A DNA stretch of 64,000 bases from Croceicoccus naphthovorans (GTDB lineage: Bacteria; Pseudomonadota; Alphaproteobacteria; Sphingomonadales; Sphingomonadaceae): assembly GCF_001028705.1 (NCBI RefSeq), contig NZ_CP011770.1, positions 2,173,501 through 2,237,500 of the forward strand, given 5' to 3'. Within the stretch, counting starts at the first letter, position 1, and each line of letters begins with the position of its first letter. Shown here piece by piece: positions 31,902 through 41,249 of the stretch. The notes below the pieces were generated by a model. That model was not told the DNA's origin, ran no database searches, and saw nothing but the letters and a program-made list of their open reading frames with translations. A program made the translations under genes and the position numbers.

Positions 31902-33061
31902 CCCCTCATGAGCTCCCGCCCGATCAGCATCCGGCGAATTTCGTTCGTGCCCGCCCCGATATCCAGCAGCTTGGCATCGCGCAGGAACCGCTCTACCGGC
32001 CAGTCGAGCGTATAGCCCGCCCCGCCCAGCGCCTGAACCGCTTCGCCCGCCGCGCGGAAGGCATTCTCGCTGGCCAGCAGTATCGCACCCGCCGCGTCGA
32101 AGCGCGTGGTCTGGCCCGCGTCGCAGGCTTTGGCCACGGCATAGGAATAGGCGCGCGCCGATTGCAGCCCTACGTACATGTCGGCGATCTTGGCCTGCAT
32201 CAGCTGGAATTCACCGATGGGGCGGCCGAATTGCTTGCGTTCGCGGACATAGGGAATGACGACGTCGAGGCAGGCCTGGATGATGCCAAGCTGCACGCCC
32301 GACAGGACGACGCGCTCGTAATCCAGCCCGCTCATCAGGACTTTCACGCCTTCGCCGACGCCCGCCATGACGTTCTCGTCCGGCACGAAGCAATCGTCGA
32401 AGACCAGTTCGGCGGTGGGCGATCCGCGCATGCCCATCTTCTCGATCTTCTGGCCGATGGAGAAACCGTCGAAGTCCTTCTCGATCAGGAAGGTCGTAAT
32501 GCCCTTCGGCCCGGCATCGGGATCGGTCTTGCCATAGACGACCAGCGTGTCGGCATAGGCGGCATTGGTGATCCAGAACTTCGTACCGTTCAGCACCCAG
32601 CCGCCATCGGCCTTCGTGGCGCGCATCTTCATCGAAACGACATCGGAACCGGCCCCGGCCTCGCTCATCGCCAGCGAACCGACATGCTCGCCGCTGACCA
32701 ACTTGGGCAGGTACTTCGCCTTCTGCGCATCGCTGCCCCAGCGGTGGATCTGGTTGACGCAAAGGTTGGAGTGCGCACCGTACGACAGGCCGAGCGAGGC
32801 GCTGGCGCGGCTCACTTCCTCCACAGCGATCAGGTGATCGAGATAGCCGAGGCCCAGCCCGCCGAAATCTTCGGACACAGTGACGCCGTGAAGGCCAAGT
32901 TCGCCCATCGCCTGCCACAACTCGTCACGCGGGAACCAGTCCTCACGGTCGATGCGGTCGGCCAGCGGCATGATCTGTTCGTCGGCGAAGCGCGAAACGG
33001 TGTCGCGGATCATCACGGCGCTCTCGCCAAGCTGGAAATCGAAATCGGGGGTCGCGCGCAT
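31898..33061 (-). CDS. ivd: Isovaleryl-CoA dehydrogenase
   Basis: A 387-residue acyl-CoA dehydrogenase with FAD that converts isovaleryl-CoA to 3-methylcrotonyl-CoA, passing electrons to ETF. Substrate and flavin segments are clear (LAMSEAGAGSDVVSMK, NGTKFWITNAAYAD, AYSYAVAKACD, LGGAGYTLDWPVERFLRDAK). The catalytic base is E249 in SGLDYERVVLSG, at the position special to isovaleryl-CoA dehydrogenases rather than the C-terminal Glu of short-chain enzymes, which supports the assignment. The start is the ATG of MRATPDFDF; the longer form would run into the LysR promoter. First gene of the leucine operon, divergent from LysR. Confidence 0.94.
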   Translation of the reverse strand: MRATPDFDFQLGESAVMIRDTVSRFADEQIMPLADRIDREDWFPRDELWQAMGELGLHGVTVSEDFGGLGLGYLDHLIAVEEVSRASASLGLSYGAHSNLCVNQIHRWGSDAQKAKYLPKLVSGEHVGSLAMSEAGAGSDVVSMKMRATKADGGWVLNGTKFWITNAAYADTLVVYGKTDPDAGPKGITTFLIEKDFDGFSIGQKIEKMGMRGSPTAELVFDDCFVPDENVMAGVGEGVKVLMSGLDYERVVLSGVQLGIIQACLDVVIPYVRERKQFGRPIGEFQLMQAKIADMYVGLQSARAYSYAVAKACDAGQTTRFDAAGAILLASENAFRAAGEAVQALGGAGYTLDWPVERFLRDAKLLDIGAGTNEIRRMLIGRELMRG

Positions 33062-33153
33062 GTCTATCCTCTCTTCGTACAGACCAAATCCTACGGCCCC
33101 GCCCTGCGTTCCGACAAATTGAAAACGGTTTGGCCATGATATAGACAGCATCT

Positions 33154-34026
33154 ATGATCGAACGCTACCTGATCCGCTATTTCATCGCCGTGGTCGATAG
33201 GGGCAGCTTTTCGCGCGCCGCCGCAGCCTGCAACGTATCGCAACCCACCCTGTCCGCCGGGATCGCCAAGCTGGAGCGGCTGGTCGGCGCGCCGCTGTTC
33301 GAACGGTCGAACCGCCGGGTCGAACTGACTCGCGCCGGGGCCAGCTTCGTCGAACACGCGCGCGCCATCGAACGCGGATTCGCCGCCGCTGAACAGGTCG
33401 CGCAAGAAAGCGGCCCGGCACAATTGCTGCGCATCGGGATCGCCTCGACCTTTCCGTCGGCACTGATCGGCGCGGGGGTTGCCGCCATGCGCAAGGCCGA
33501 TGCCAGTGCTCGGATCGAATTACTCGACGGGCGAATGCGCGATCTGATGCAACAGCTGGACCGCGGGCGGCTCGACGCCGTCATCGGACCGGTCGCCCAA
33601 ACACAAGAGGTGCAACGCGATCTGGGCGTAGAGGATTACCTGATGGCCCTACCCGCGTCTCATGCGCTTGCCTCGCGCGACGATGTTGCTCCTGCCGATT
33701 TAGCCGGGGAAGCGATGCTGGTCCGCCGCAATTGCGAGGCACTGTCCGATACCAGCCGGTTCTTTACCGCGCATGGCGTGCGCCCGTTCATGGCGGCACG
33801 CACCACCGATGACGAACGGGCGATGGCGATGGTCGCGGCAGGTCTGGCGATCACGGTCGCGCCCCGTTGCTTCGCGCGCGATGGCATTGCGATGGTGCGG
33901 CTGGAAGGATTCGATCCCGAACGCCGCATCGGCCTGATCAGCGATGCGGACGCGATGGCGCGCATCGGTGCTTCGCCCGTATTGCGTGCCCTGTGCGATA
34001 CGATTGCGGATTGGCTGACACGATAG
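33154..34026 (+). CDS. LysR-family transcriptional regulator
   Basis: A 290-residue LysR regulator. The winged HTH reads YFIAVVDRGSFSRAAAACN, VSQPTLSAGIAKLERLVGA and LFERSNRRVELT, then a PBP-like effector domain. It is divergent from the ivd operon with a 92-bp gap, the usual arrangement for an activator of the neighbouring operon. It might instead control the SLC13-type gene that follows on the same strand 61 bp later. The effector is unknown; an acyl-CoA or keto-acid of leucine breakdown is a reasonable guess. Confidence 0.9.
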   Translation: MIERYLIRYFIAVVDRGSFSRAAAACNVSQPTLSAGIAKLERLVGAPLFERSNRRVELTRAGASFVEHARAIERGFAAAEQVAQESGPAQLLRIGIASTFPSALIGAGVAAMRKADASARIELLDGRMRDLMQQLDRGRLDAVIGPVAQTQEVQRDLGVEDYLMALPASHALASRDDVAPADLAGEAMLVRRNCEALSDTSRFFTAHGVRPFMAARTTDDERAMAMVAAGLAITVAPRCFARDGIAMVRLEGFDPERRIGLISDADAMARIGASPVLRALCDTIADWLTR

Positions 34027-34087
34027 GGGGCGGCTTGCCCTCACCCGTCCCTTCGCTAGAACGATGATAGGGGGTGAAGGGGAACCA

Positions 34088-35503
34088 ATGACAAGCAGGC
34101 GGATCGGCTTCTGGCTGGGACTGGCGTTGATGGCGGTGACGATCGTGCTGCCCCCGCCCGCCGGGATGGAGCCGCCCGCGTGGTACATGGCGGGCCTCGT
34201 CTGCTGGATGGCGGCGTGGTGGATGACGCAGGCGATCCCGCTTTCAGCCACAGCGTTATTGCCGTTCATCGTCCTGCCACTGGCTGGCGTATCGGGCGCA
34301 AAGGCGGTGGCGTCGTCGTACTATTCGCCGATCATTTTCCTGATCCTTGGCGGTGCGATGCTGGCGCTGGCGATCGAGCGTACCGGCCTGCACCGGCGAC
34401 TGGCGCGCGGACTGGTGCGGATGGGTGGGCGAAGCGCGTTCTCGATGTTGCTGGCCTTCATGGCGGCAACGGCGCTGCTTTCCATGCTGATCAGCAATAC
34501 GTCGTCGGCGCTGATCATGGTGCCGATGGCGCTGGCGGTGATCGCAGGCGGCACGGGTGAGGAAGGCGACGAACCCAGGCAGTCCGGCATCGCGGGTGCA
34601 TTGCCCATCGGCATCGCATTTGCCGCCACCATCGGCGGGTTCGGTACCATCGTCGGTACGCCCACCAACGCCATCGCGGTCGCGCTGCTGGACGAGATGC
34701 TGGGCGTGAAGATCAGCTTCGCCCGCTGGATGGCGTTCGGCCTGCCGCTGGTCGTAATCTCCCTACCCATCGCGGCATGGCTGATCGCGCGGGTCCAGCG
34801 CCTGTCGACCGACCGGTTCGACATCGACGCCGCCCGCGCCGCTTTGGCATGCGAGCCGAATTGGTCGACACCGCAAAAACGCATGGGCGTGATCATCGCC
34901 CTCGCCTTCGCGGGCTGGCTGATCGCGCCGTTCGTGGGAATTTACCTGCCGCCCGATTCGCTGACCGACGGGACCGTTGCGGTTGTTGCCGCGCTGATCC
35001 TGTTCGTTTTGCCGGATGGCACGGGCCGCCCGATGCTGACGTGGAAAGAGGCGAACCGCGCGCCGTGGGACGTGCTTTTGCTGTTCGGCGGCGGATTGGC
35101 GTTGGCGGGCGGCATGGGCGCATCCGGACTGGCCGATTGGTTGGGCCAGATGTTGCTGCCGCTGAAGGCCGTGCCGCTGTTCCTGGTGGCAATGGCAATC
35201 TGCGCGCTAGTCATCGTGATCACCGAATTTGCCAGCAATGTTGCAACGGGCAGCGCGATCATACCAGTCGTCGCGGGCCTGATCGCGGCGCTGGGCGTCG
35301 ATCCGATCCTGCTGGCCATGCCCGCCGCCATCGCGGCATCGTGGGGTTTTATGTTGCCCGCCGGGACGGGACCGAACGCGATTGCGTGGAGTTCGGGGCG
35401 CATCGCCCTGCCCGCAATGATCAAGTCCGGCCTGTTGTTGGATGTCGTGGGCGTAATCCTGTTGCCCGGCGTGATCTGGCTGGTCGCGGCGGTTATCCGC
35501 TAG
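34088..35503 (+). CDS. SLC13/DASS-family anion permease
   Basis: A 471-residue inner-membrane carrier with about 11-12 hydrophobic segments. Marks of the divalent-anion/sodium symporter family are WWMTQAIPLSATALLPF, SNTSSALIMVPMALAV, GTIVGTPTNAIAV and the C-terminal TEFASNVATGSAIIPV with AASWGFMLPAGTGPNA. Likely substrates are dicarboxylates such as succinate, or sulfate; the sequence does not tell which. AAGGGGA lies just before the ATG of MTSRR, which is preferred to an ATG eight codons earlier. Convergent with mltG, with only five bases between. Confidence 0.88.
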   Translation: MTSRRIGFWLGLALMAVTIVLPPPAGMEPPAWYMAGLVCWMAAWWMTQAIPLSATALLPFIVLPLAGVSGAKAVASSYYSPIIFLILGGAMLALAIERTGLHRRLARGLVRMGGRSAFSMLLAFMAATALLSMLISNTSSALIMVPMALAVIAGGTGEEGDEPRQSGIAGALPIGIAFAATIGGFGTIVGTPTNAIAVALLDEMLGVKISFARWMAFGLPLVVISLPIAAWLIARVQRLSTDRFDIDAARAALACEPNWSTPQKRMGVIIALAFAGWLIAPFVGIYLPPDSLTDGTVAVVAALILFVLPDGTGRPMLTWKEANRAPWDVLLLFGGGLALAGGMGASGLADWLGQMLLPLKAVPLFLVAMAICALVIVITEFASNVATGSAIIPVVAGLIAALGVDPILLAMPAAIAASWGFMLPAGTGPNAIAWSSGRIALPAMIKSGLLLDVVGVILLPGVIWLVAAVIR

Positions 35504-35508
35504 GCGAC

Positions 35509-36477
35509 CTATTTGCCCGTAGCCCGGCGGTGCGCGCGCCACCTTGCGACGTTATCATTATGCTCGGCCAGCGTGTCGGCAAAGGCATGCCCGCCGCTGC
35601 CGTCAGCCACCATGTAGATCGCCTTGGTATCCGCCGGGTGCAACACAGCCAGGATCGATTCGCGCCCCGGATTGGTGATCGGCCCCACCGGCAGCCCCGC
35701 CATCGAATACGTGTTGTACCCGTTCACCGCATCGATCTCGGACCGCTTGATCCGGCGGCCCAGCGGCTTGCCCTTGGTAATCGGATAGATGATGGTCGGA
35801 TCGGCCTGAAGCCGCATCCCGATGCGCAGGCGGTTGGAATAGAGCCCTGCCACCATGCGCCGCTCGCCCGGCACGCCGGTCTCTTTCTCGACGATAGCGG
35901 CCAGGCTCAGCGCCTCGTCCACCGTTTTCACGGGAATATCGGCATCACGCTTCGGCCATTCGGCGGCGATGAAGTCGGTCATTGCCTGTTGCATCCGCGC
36001 CAGCACGACCGCACGTGCCTCGCCCCGTTCGAAGTCGTAGCTGTCGGGCAGGATCGATCCTTCGGCAGGCACCGCGACGTCACCGGTCAGCAGGTCCTCC
36101 GCCATCAACCGTTCGTGCACCATGATCGAGGGCAGCCCCTCTGGCACCGTGACCATCCGGCGGATCACTTCGCCATGCTGCAAGGTATCGAGGATCGTCG
36201 CCGGACTTGCCCCGGCGGGCAGCAGGAATTCCCCCGCCTTCACCGGATCGCCGCTGCCCAACACCTTGGCGCGCAGCAGGAAAGCGTCGGCGGAGCCGAT
36301 CAGGCCCTCGTCCGCCAGCTTGCCAGCCGTGGAAGTCAGCGACGCGCCGGTCGGCACGATAAACGCCGTGTCCTCCTCAATTTCGGACCCGCCGTACCAC
36401 CCGCTTGCGAACCAGCCGGCCGCACCGGCAATGGCAATAGCCACCACCGCGACCGCGACGAGAAATCCCCGTTTCAT
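35509..36477 (-). CDS. mltG: Endolytic peptidoglycan transglycosylase
   Basis: A 322-residue, inner-membrane-anchored murein lyase that cuts growing glycan strands and sets their length. One N-terminal membrane segment (FLVAVAVVAIAIAGAAGWFA) is followed by a LysM-like subdomain (VPTGASLTSTAGKLADEGL) and the YceG catalytic domain. The catalytic Glu is E197 in AAIVEKETGVPGERRMVA; LQADPTIIYPITKG, YNTYSMAGLPVGPITNPG and HAFADTLAEHN complete the signature. It follows fabF by 21 bp, the fabF-mltG order seen in many alphaproteobacteria, so lipid and wall synthesis are co-expressed. Confidence 0.96.
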   Translation of the reverse strand: MKRGFLVAVAVVAIAIAGAAGWFASGWYGGSEIEEDTAFIVPTGASLTSTAGKLADEGLIGSADAFLLRAKVLGSGDPVKAGEFLLPAGASPATILDTLQHGEVIRRMVTVPEGLPSIMVHERLMAEDLLTGDVAVPAEGSILPDSYDFERGEARAVVLARMQQAMTDFIAAEWPKRDADIPVKTVDEALSLAAIVEKETGVPGERRMVAGLYSNRLRIGMRLQADPTIIYPITKGKPLGRRIKRSEIDAVNGYNTYSMAGLPVGPITNPGRESILAVLHPADTKAIYMVADGSGGHAFADTLAEHNDNVARWRAHRRATGK

Positions 36478-36498
36478 AAGGGGCCGCGCTTCATAGCG

Positions 36499-37758
36499 TC
36501 AGTCGACCGCCTTCATGATCAGCGACGCATTGGTGCCGCCGAACCCGAACGAGTTGTTCAGCACCGCCTTCACCGCACGCTTTTTCGCGACATGCGGCAC
36601 AAGGTCGACGCCTTCGGTCCCCTCGTCCGGATCGTCCAGGTTCAGCGTCGGCGGCACGACCTGGTCGCGGATGGCCAGGATGCAGAAGATCGCCTCAACC
36701 GCGCCGGCACCGCCCAAGAGGTGGCCGATCGCCGACTTCGTCGAGCTCATCGAAGCGCCGCCAAGATCGTCGCCCAGCACGCGCTTTACCGCGGCCAATT
36801 CGATGGTGTCAGCCATCGTCGAGGTACCGTGTGCATTGACATAGTCGATGTCGCCCGCTTCCATCCCGGCCTTCTTCATCGCCATGCGCATCGCGTTTTC
36901 CGCGCCCTTGCCTTCGGGGTGCGGTGCAGTGACATGATAGGCATCGCCCGACAGGCCATAGCCGACGACTTCGGCATAGATCTTCGCGCCGCGCGCCTTG
37001 GCATGCTCGTACTCTTCCAGCACGACGACGCCCGCGCCTTCGCCCATGACGAAACCGTCGCGGTTCTTGTCATAGGGCCGGCTGGCCTTTTCGGGCGCAT
37101 CGTTAGACGACATGTTCAGCGCCTTGGCCTGAGCGAACCCGGCGATGCCGATGGGACAAATCGTCGATTCCGCGCCGCCCGCCAACATGATGTCGGCGTC
37201 GCCATCCTTGATCATCCGCGCCGCATCACCGATCGAGTGGGCGCCGGTGGAACAGGCCGTGACGACCGCGTGGTTCGGGCCCATCAGCCCGTACTTTATC
37301 GATACCTGCCCGGAAATCAGGTTGATCAGACGCCCGTGAACGAAGTGCGGCGAAACGCGGCCCGGGCCACGTTCGTTCAACACCAGCGATTCGCTTTCGA
37401 TGCCCGGAAGCCCCCCGATGCCCGACCCGATCGAGCAACCGGCGCGCAGCTTCGTTTCGTCATCCATGTCGACGAGACCGGCATCTTCCAGCGCCTGTCC
37501 GGCGGCGTCGATGCCGTAAACGATGAACGGATCGACCTGGCGGCGGATCTTGAAATCGACGCGCTTGTCGGGGTCGAAACCGTATTCGTGATCGGCGGGC
37601 TTTACCTCGCACGCGATGGTGCACTTCTGGTCCGAGGCGTCAAAACGCGTGATCTGGCCCGCACCGCTTTTCCCGGCGATCAGGTTGGACCACGCGGTCT
37701 CTACGTCTGCACCCAGCGGGGTGACGAGGCCAAGTCCGGTTATGACAACACGGCGCAT
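36499..37758 (-). CDS. fabF: Beta-ketoacyl-ACP synthase II
   Basis: A 419-residue condensing enzyme that elongates acyl-ACP with malonyl-ACP. The Cys-His-His triad is visible: C169 in VVTACSTGAHS, His in VNAHGTSTMADTIE, and His in KSAIGHLLGGAGAVE. GFGGTNASLI closes the protein. The ATG of MRRVVITGLG is chosen; a start 11 codons upstream would give an atypical N-terminus. It lies 136 bp downstream of acpP with a hairpin in the gap, and 21 bp upstream of mltG. Confidence 0.97.
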   Translation of the reverse strand: MRRVVITGLGLVTPLGADVETAWSNLIAGKSGAGQITRFDASDQKCTIACEVKPADHEYGFDPDKRVDFKIRRQVDPFIVYGIDAAGQALEDAGLVDMDDETKLRAGCSIGSGIGGLPGIESESLVLNERGPGRVSPHFVHGRLINLISGQVSIKYGLMGPNHAVVTACSTGAHSIGDAARMIKDGDADIMLAGGAESTICPIGIAGFAQAKALNMSSNDAPEKASRPYDKNRDGFVMGEGAGVVVLEEYEHAKARGAKIYAEVVGYGLSGDAYHVTAPHPEGKGAENAMRMAMKKAGMEAGDIDYVNAHGTSTMADTIELAAVKRVLGDDLGGASMSSTKSAIGHLLGGAGAVEAIFCILAIRDQVVPPTLNLDDPDEGTEGVDLVPHVAKKRAVKAVLNNSFGFGGTNASLIMKAVD

Positions 37759-37819
37759 CAATGCTTCTCCGGCAAACTTCCCGGCGGCCACGCCCCATGC
37801 GGGTCCGCCTCAAACGCAA

Positions 37820-37846
37820 CAGGCCCAGCCCAGCGGGCCAGGCCTG
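37820..37846 (-). promoter_or_regulatory. Intergenic hairpin between acpP and fabF
   Basis: CAGGCC-CA-GCCC-AGC-GGGC-CA-GGCCTG folds into 6-bp and 4-bp stems separated by a 2x2 internal loop. Its place between acpP and fabF suggests a partial terminator or processing site that keeps acyl carrier protein far more abundant than the synthase. There is no T-run. Confidence 0.45.
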
Positions 37847-37894
37847 TCATGATCGGCCCGATCCGCGGCTGCGGCGGGCAAAACGCAAGGGCTG

Positions 37895-38131
37895 TTAGCC
37901 CTTGTGCTCTTCGATGTACTTCACGGCATCGCCGACGGTCGTGATCTTTTCGGCGGCGTCGTCCGGGATTTCGACCCCGAATTCTTCCTCGAAAGCCATG
38001 ACCAGCTCGACGATGTCGAGGCTGTCCGCGCCCAGATCGTCGATAAAGCTGGCATCCATCGTCACCTTGTCGGCTTCGACGCCCAGATGCTCGACGACGA
38101 TCTTCTTAACGCGTTCCTCGGTATCGCTCAT
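37895..38131 (-). CDS. acpP: Acyl carrier protein
   Basis: A 78-residue acidic protein that carries acyl chains on 4'-phosphopantetheine during fatty acid and lipid A synthesis. The attachment serine is S37 in the invariant [15 protein letters not shown]. Length and charge are exactly those of housekeeping AcpP. It heads the acpP, fabF, mltG run; the spacer to the next gene upstream, aspS, carries a weak hairpin. Confidence 0.98.
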   Translation of the reverse strand: MSDTEERVKKIVVEHLGVEADKVTMDASFIDDLGADSLDIVELVMAFEEEFGVEIPDDAAEKITTVGDAVKYIEEHKG

Positions 38132-38198
38132 GGAAAAACCCTCTCGCTAAAAGCGGTAAAAAACTCAGGGGTCGCCCTAAAGGCGGTTTTCGGGGGTT

Positions 38199-38233
38199 GC
38201 AAGGGTTATGAGACGCTGCCCACAAGCCCTTGC
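38199..38233 (-). terminator. Possible aspS terminator
   Basis: GCAAGGG pairs with CCCTTGC across a 21-base loop immediately after the aspS stop, read on the minus strand. The 7-bp stem is modest and no T-run follows, so this is a weak call. Confidence 0.3.
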
Positions 38234-38235
38234 GC

Positions 38236-40053
38236 TCAATCCCCGATATTGTCGGTGCGAACCTGCTTGGCCGGATCGGCTTTCGGCGGGTCGATCGTGC
38301 GGATGTGCAGTTCGCGTAGCTGCTTGGGGCTGACCTGCGTCGGAGCCTGCATCATCAGGTCTTCGCCCCGCTGGTTCATCGGGAAAGCGATGACTTCGCG
38401 AATGGCCTGCTCGCCCGCCAACAGCATGACGATACGGTCGATGCCCGGTGCCGAACCGCCGTGCGGCGGTGCGCCGTATTTAAACGCGTTGATCATGCCG
38501 GAGAAGTTGGCGTCGACCTCTTCCTGCGAATAGCCAGCGATCTCGAACGCCTTGTACATGATGTCGGGCCGGTGGTTCCGGATCGCGCCCGACGACAGTT
38601 CATAGCCGTTGCAGACGATATCGTACTGCCAAGCCAGAATGTCGAGCGGGTCCTTGCCCTCCAGCGCTTCCATCTCGCCCTGCGGCATAGAGAACGGGTT
38701 GTGACTGAAGTCGATCTTCTTCAGCTCCTCGTCGTACTCGAACATCGGGAAATCGACGATCCAGCAGAACTTGAAGCAGCCCTGTTCGATCAGGCCCAGT
38801 TCCTCGCCCACGCGGGTGCGGGCGGCACCGGCCAGCTTGGCGGCGTCCTTTTCCTTGCCCGCGGCGAAGAACAGCCCGTCATCGGGGCCGAGGCCCAGCT
38901 CGTTGTAGAGCGCTTCCATCCGGTCAGCGCCGTGGTTCTTGGCAATCGGCCCGCCGAATTCGCCGCCCTTGCGGGTGACATAGCCGAGCCCGGCAAAGCC
39001 CTCGCCCCGCGCCCAGTTGTTCATGTCGTCGAAGAACTTGCGGCTCTTGTCCGCAGTGTTCGGCGCGGGGATCACGCGGACCTTGCCGCCGCCGCCCACG
39101 ATCTTTTCGAACAGGCCGAAGCCCGACTGTTCGAAATGCGCGGTAACGTCGGAGATGATCAGCGGGTTGCGCAGGTCGGGCTTGTCGCTGCCGTATTTCA
39201 GCAGGCACTCGGCATAGGGAATGCGCGGAAATTCGCCTGCGGGGGTTACTGTCGCGCCATCGGCGAATTCCTCGAACACACCGGCCAGCACGGGCTCCAA
39301 CATCTGGAACACGTCTTCCTGCGTGACGTAGCTCATCTCGAAGTCGAGCTGGTAGAATTCGAGGCTGCGGTCGGCGCGCAGGTCTTCGTCACGGAAGCAG
39401 GGGGCGATCTGGAAATAGCGGTCGAACCCGCTGACCATCAGCATCTGCTTGAACATCTGCGGTGCCTGCGGCAGCGCATAGAACTTGCCTGCGTGAAGAC
39501 GGCTGGGCACGAGGAAGTCGCGCGCACCTTCGGGGCTCGATGCCGTCAGGATCGGGGTCTGGTATTCAAGGAAACCCTGGTCGGTCATCCGGCGGCGCAG
39601 CGACGAAATCACCTTCGACCGCAGCACGATGTTGGCGTGCATCTTGTCACGCCGCAGGTCGAGGAAGCGGTTCTTGAGGCGGATGTCTTCGGGGTATTCC
39701 TGCTCCCCGGCCACCGGCATCGGCAGCTCGTCTGCGCGGCTTTGCACCGTGATTGACCGGGCAAACACTTCGATCTCGCCGGTTGCAAGGTTGGGGTTTA
39801 CGGTAGATTCAGCACGGGCCTTCACCTCGCCATCGATGGTGACGACCGATTCCACGCGCAGCCGATCCAGGACTTCCAGCGCCGGGCTGTCTTCGTCGGC
39901 CACGACCTGCGTCATGCCGTAATGGTCGCGCAGGTCGACGAACAATACGCCGCCGTGGTCGCGTTTGCGGTGGACCCAGCCCGAGATCCGGACGGTTTCA
40001 CCGACGTTGGCGGCGCTTAACTGGCCGCAGGTATGGGTGCGATAGGGATGCAT
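38236..40053 (-). CDS. aspS: Aspartate-tRNA ligase
   Basis: A 605-residue class II synthetase. The N-terminal OB-fold anticodon-binding domain ([23 protein letters not shown]) is followed by motif 2 ([18 protein letters not shown]), the bacterial insertion (GAD) domain and a motif 3 region around [19 protein letters not shown]. The length matches bacterial-type AspRS. Many alphaproteobacteria use a non-discriminating form that also charges tRNA-Asn; the sequence alone does not let me decide. Divergent from the first of two tandem unknown genes. Confidence 0.97.
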   Translation of the reverse strand: MHPYRTHTCGQLSAANVGETVRISGWVHRKRDHGGVLFVDLRDHYGMTQVVADEDSPALEVLDRLRVESVVTIDGEVKARAESTVNPNLATGEIEVFARSITVQSRADELPMPVAGEQEYPEDIRLKNRFLDLRRDKMHANIVLRSKVISSLRRRMTDQGFLEYQTPILTASSPEGARDFLVPSRLHAGKFYALPQAPQMFKQMLMVSGFDRYFQIAPCFRDEDLRADRSLEFYQLDFEMSYVTQEDVFQMLEPVLAGVFEEFADGATVTPAGEFPRIPYAECLLKYGSDKPDLRNPLIISDVTAHFEQSGFGLFEKIVGGGGKVRVIPAPNTADKSRKFFDDMNNWARGEGFAGLGYVTRKGGEFGGPIAKNHGADRMEALYNELGLGPDDGLFFAAGKEKDAAKLAGAARTRVGEELGLIEQGCFKFCWIVDFPMFEYDEELKKIDFSHNPFSMPQGEMEALEGKDPLDILAWQYDIVCNGYELSSGAIRNHRPDIMYKAFEIAGYSQEEVDANFSGMINAFKYGAPPHGGSAPGIDRIVMLLAGEQAIREVIAFPMNQRGEDLMMQAPTQVSPKQLRELHIRTIDPPKADPAKQVRTDNIGD

Positions 40054-40260
40054 CTGGTTTTCGCTTGAATCTGTGAAGACAAAGGATTGCCGCCGCCCCT
40101 AGGCCAAGCGCGATCCGATTTCCAGTGGCGCGATGCACCCGTGCCCGGAGCGGGTGGTGCAAGAATTTTTCAAGGCTGTCCCTAAAACTCTTCTTAACCA
40201 TCCGCAGGCTAGAAAGCCCCCTAACTACAAATGCGCCCAACTGACACAAGGGACCAGTGC

Positions 40261-41232
40261 ATGTTCGCAAGCAATCTGTTCGGCAGCGAGGACGAGCGCC
40301 AGGGCTTCCTCGACGATGTTGAGTCGTTGCTGCGTCGCGGCCAGCCGGACGTTGCGGCGGGTCTGCTGGAAGGTCAGCTGGGCGATCTGGCCGACGATGG
40401 CGACGAACTGGCCCGCCTGTGCATCAAGGTTCCGGTCAGCGCGGTACGCATCACCGGTTGGGAACAGCTTGCCGGTAAGCTGGAAAAGCTGGACCGCCCC
40501 GGCAGGCCGATCACCGCCATCGGCATCGATATTTCCGCCCCGTTCGAAATGCCCGAACTGGATGACCGGCACGGCAATTTCTACGAACCCGATCTGGACA
40601 CCGTCTACTACACCGACAGCGCCTTTCCGTTCGCCAGCGCCAGCCGCGAGATGATGATGGAGGAAGCGCAGAACGCCAAGGCAGCTTGGGTCGGCCATTT
40701 CGAAAACGTCGATGCGACCATCGGCGTGCGCGGGCTTGGCGGGATCTACGGCGAAGTTCTGATCGCGCAGAAGAAGTGCAAGGACTACGATCACAAGAAC
40801 GCGATGGAACAGGATTCTGCCGTCATCGCATCCGCCTTTATCGCGGTCCGCCTGCATCAGGCGATCAAGGCCACGGCGGAAGGGCGCGGAATGCCGCGCG
40901 CCGCGTGCCTGATGGTCGGCAACAACGAAAGCTTCCCTTATTACGACGCGCCGGTGATGACCCGGCCGGAGTACGAGGAATACCTCGACGCAGAGGGTGA
41001 AGAGGACGACTGCGGCCAGTACGACCACGCCTTCGGCACGCTGCGCCTTGCTCCCTTGCCCGACGATTACGATCCGTTCGCCGCCATGCCCGACGAAGAT
41101 CAGGTCAGCGGCGCAGCCTTGCGCAAAAAGCTGCGCGCGCAGGCAGAGGCTGAAACGCCCGAGGTGGCCAACGATGTCGCTCCCGCCGGGATCGGGGGCT
41201 TCCTGAACCGCATCCTGAAGCGAAGCGCCTGA
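40261..41232 (+). CDS. Conserved protein of unknown function, tandem paralogue 1
   Basis: A 323-residue soluble, acidic protein without signal peptide or membrane segments. I recognise no domain. It begins MFASNLFGSEDERQGFLDD, has an early ITGWEQLAGKLEKLDRPG, then ITAIGIDIS, YYTDSAFPFAS, a cysteine/His-poor middle, and NNESFPYYDAPVMTRPE near the end, closing with a short basic amphipathic FLNRILKRSA. The downstream gene has the same order of blocks, so the pair arose by duplication. AAGGGA precedes the ATG; a start ten codons upstream is less likely. The two are 17 bp apart and co-transcribed. Function cannot be inferred. Confidence 0.85.
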   Translation: MFASNLFGSEDERQGFLDDVESLLRRGQPDVAAGLLEGQLGDLADDGDELARLCIKVPVSAVRITGWEQLAGKLEKLDRPGRPITAIGIDISAPFEMPELDDRHGNFYEPDLDTVYYTDSAFPFASASREMMMEEAQNAKAAWVGHFENVDATIGVRGLGGIYGEVLIAQKKCKDYDHKNAMEQDSAVIASAFIAVRLHQAIKATAEGRGMPRAACLMVGNNESFPYYDAPVMTRPEYEEYLDAEGEEDDCGQYDHAFGTLRLAPLPDDYDPFAAMPDEDQVSGAALRKKLRAQAEAETPEVANDVAPAGIGGFLNRILKRSA

Positions 41233-41249
41233 GGAGGGCGACAAAACAC

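Noticed and set aside
34777..37944. 1055-codon plus-strand frame across the SLC13 gene end, mltG and fabF
   Set aside because: It covers several confidently identified genes in other frames or strand and is a GC-driven artefact.
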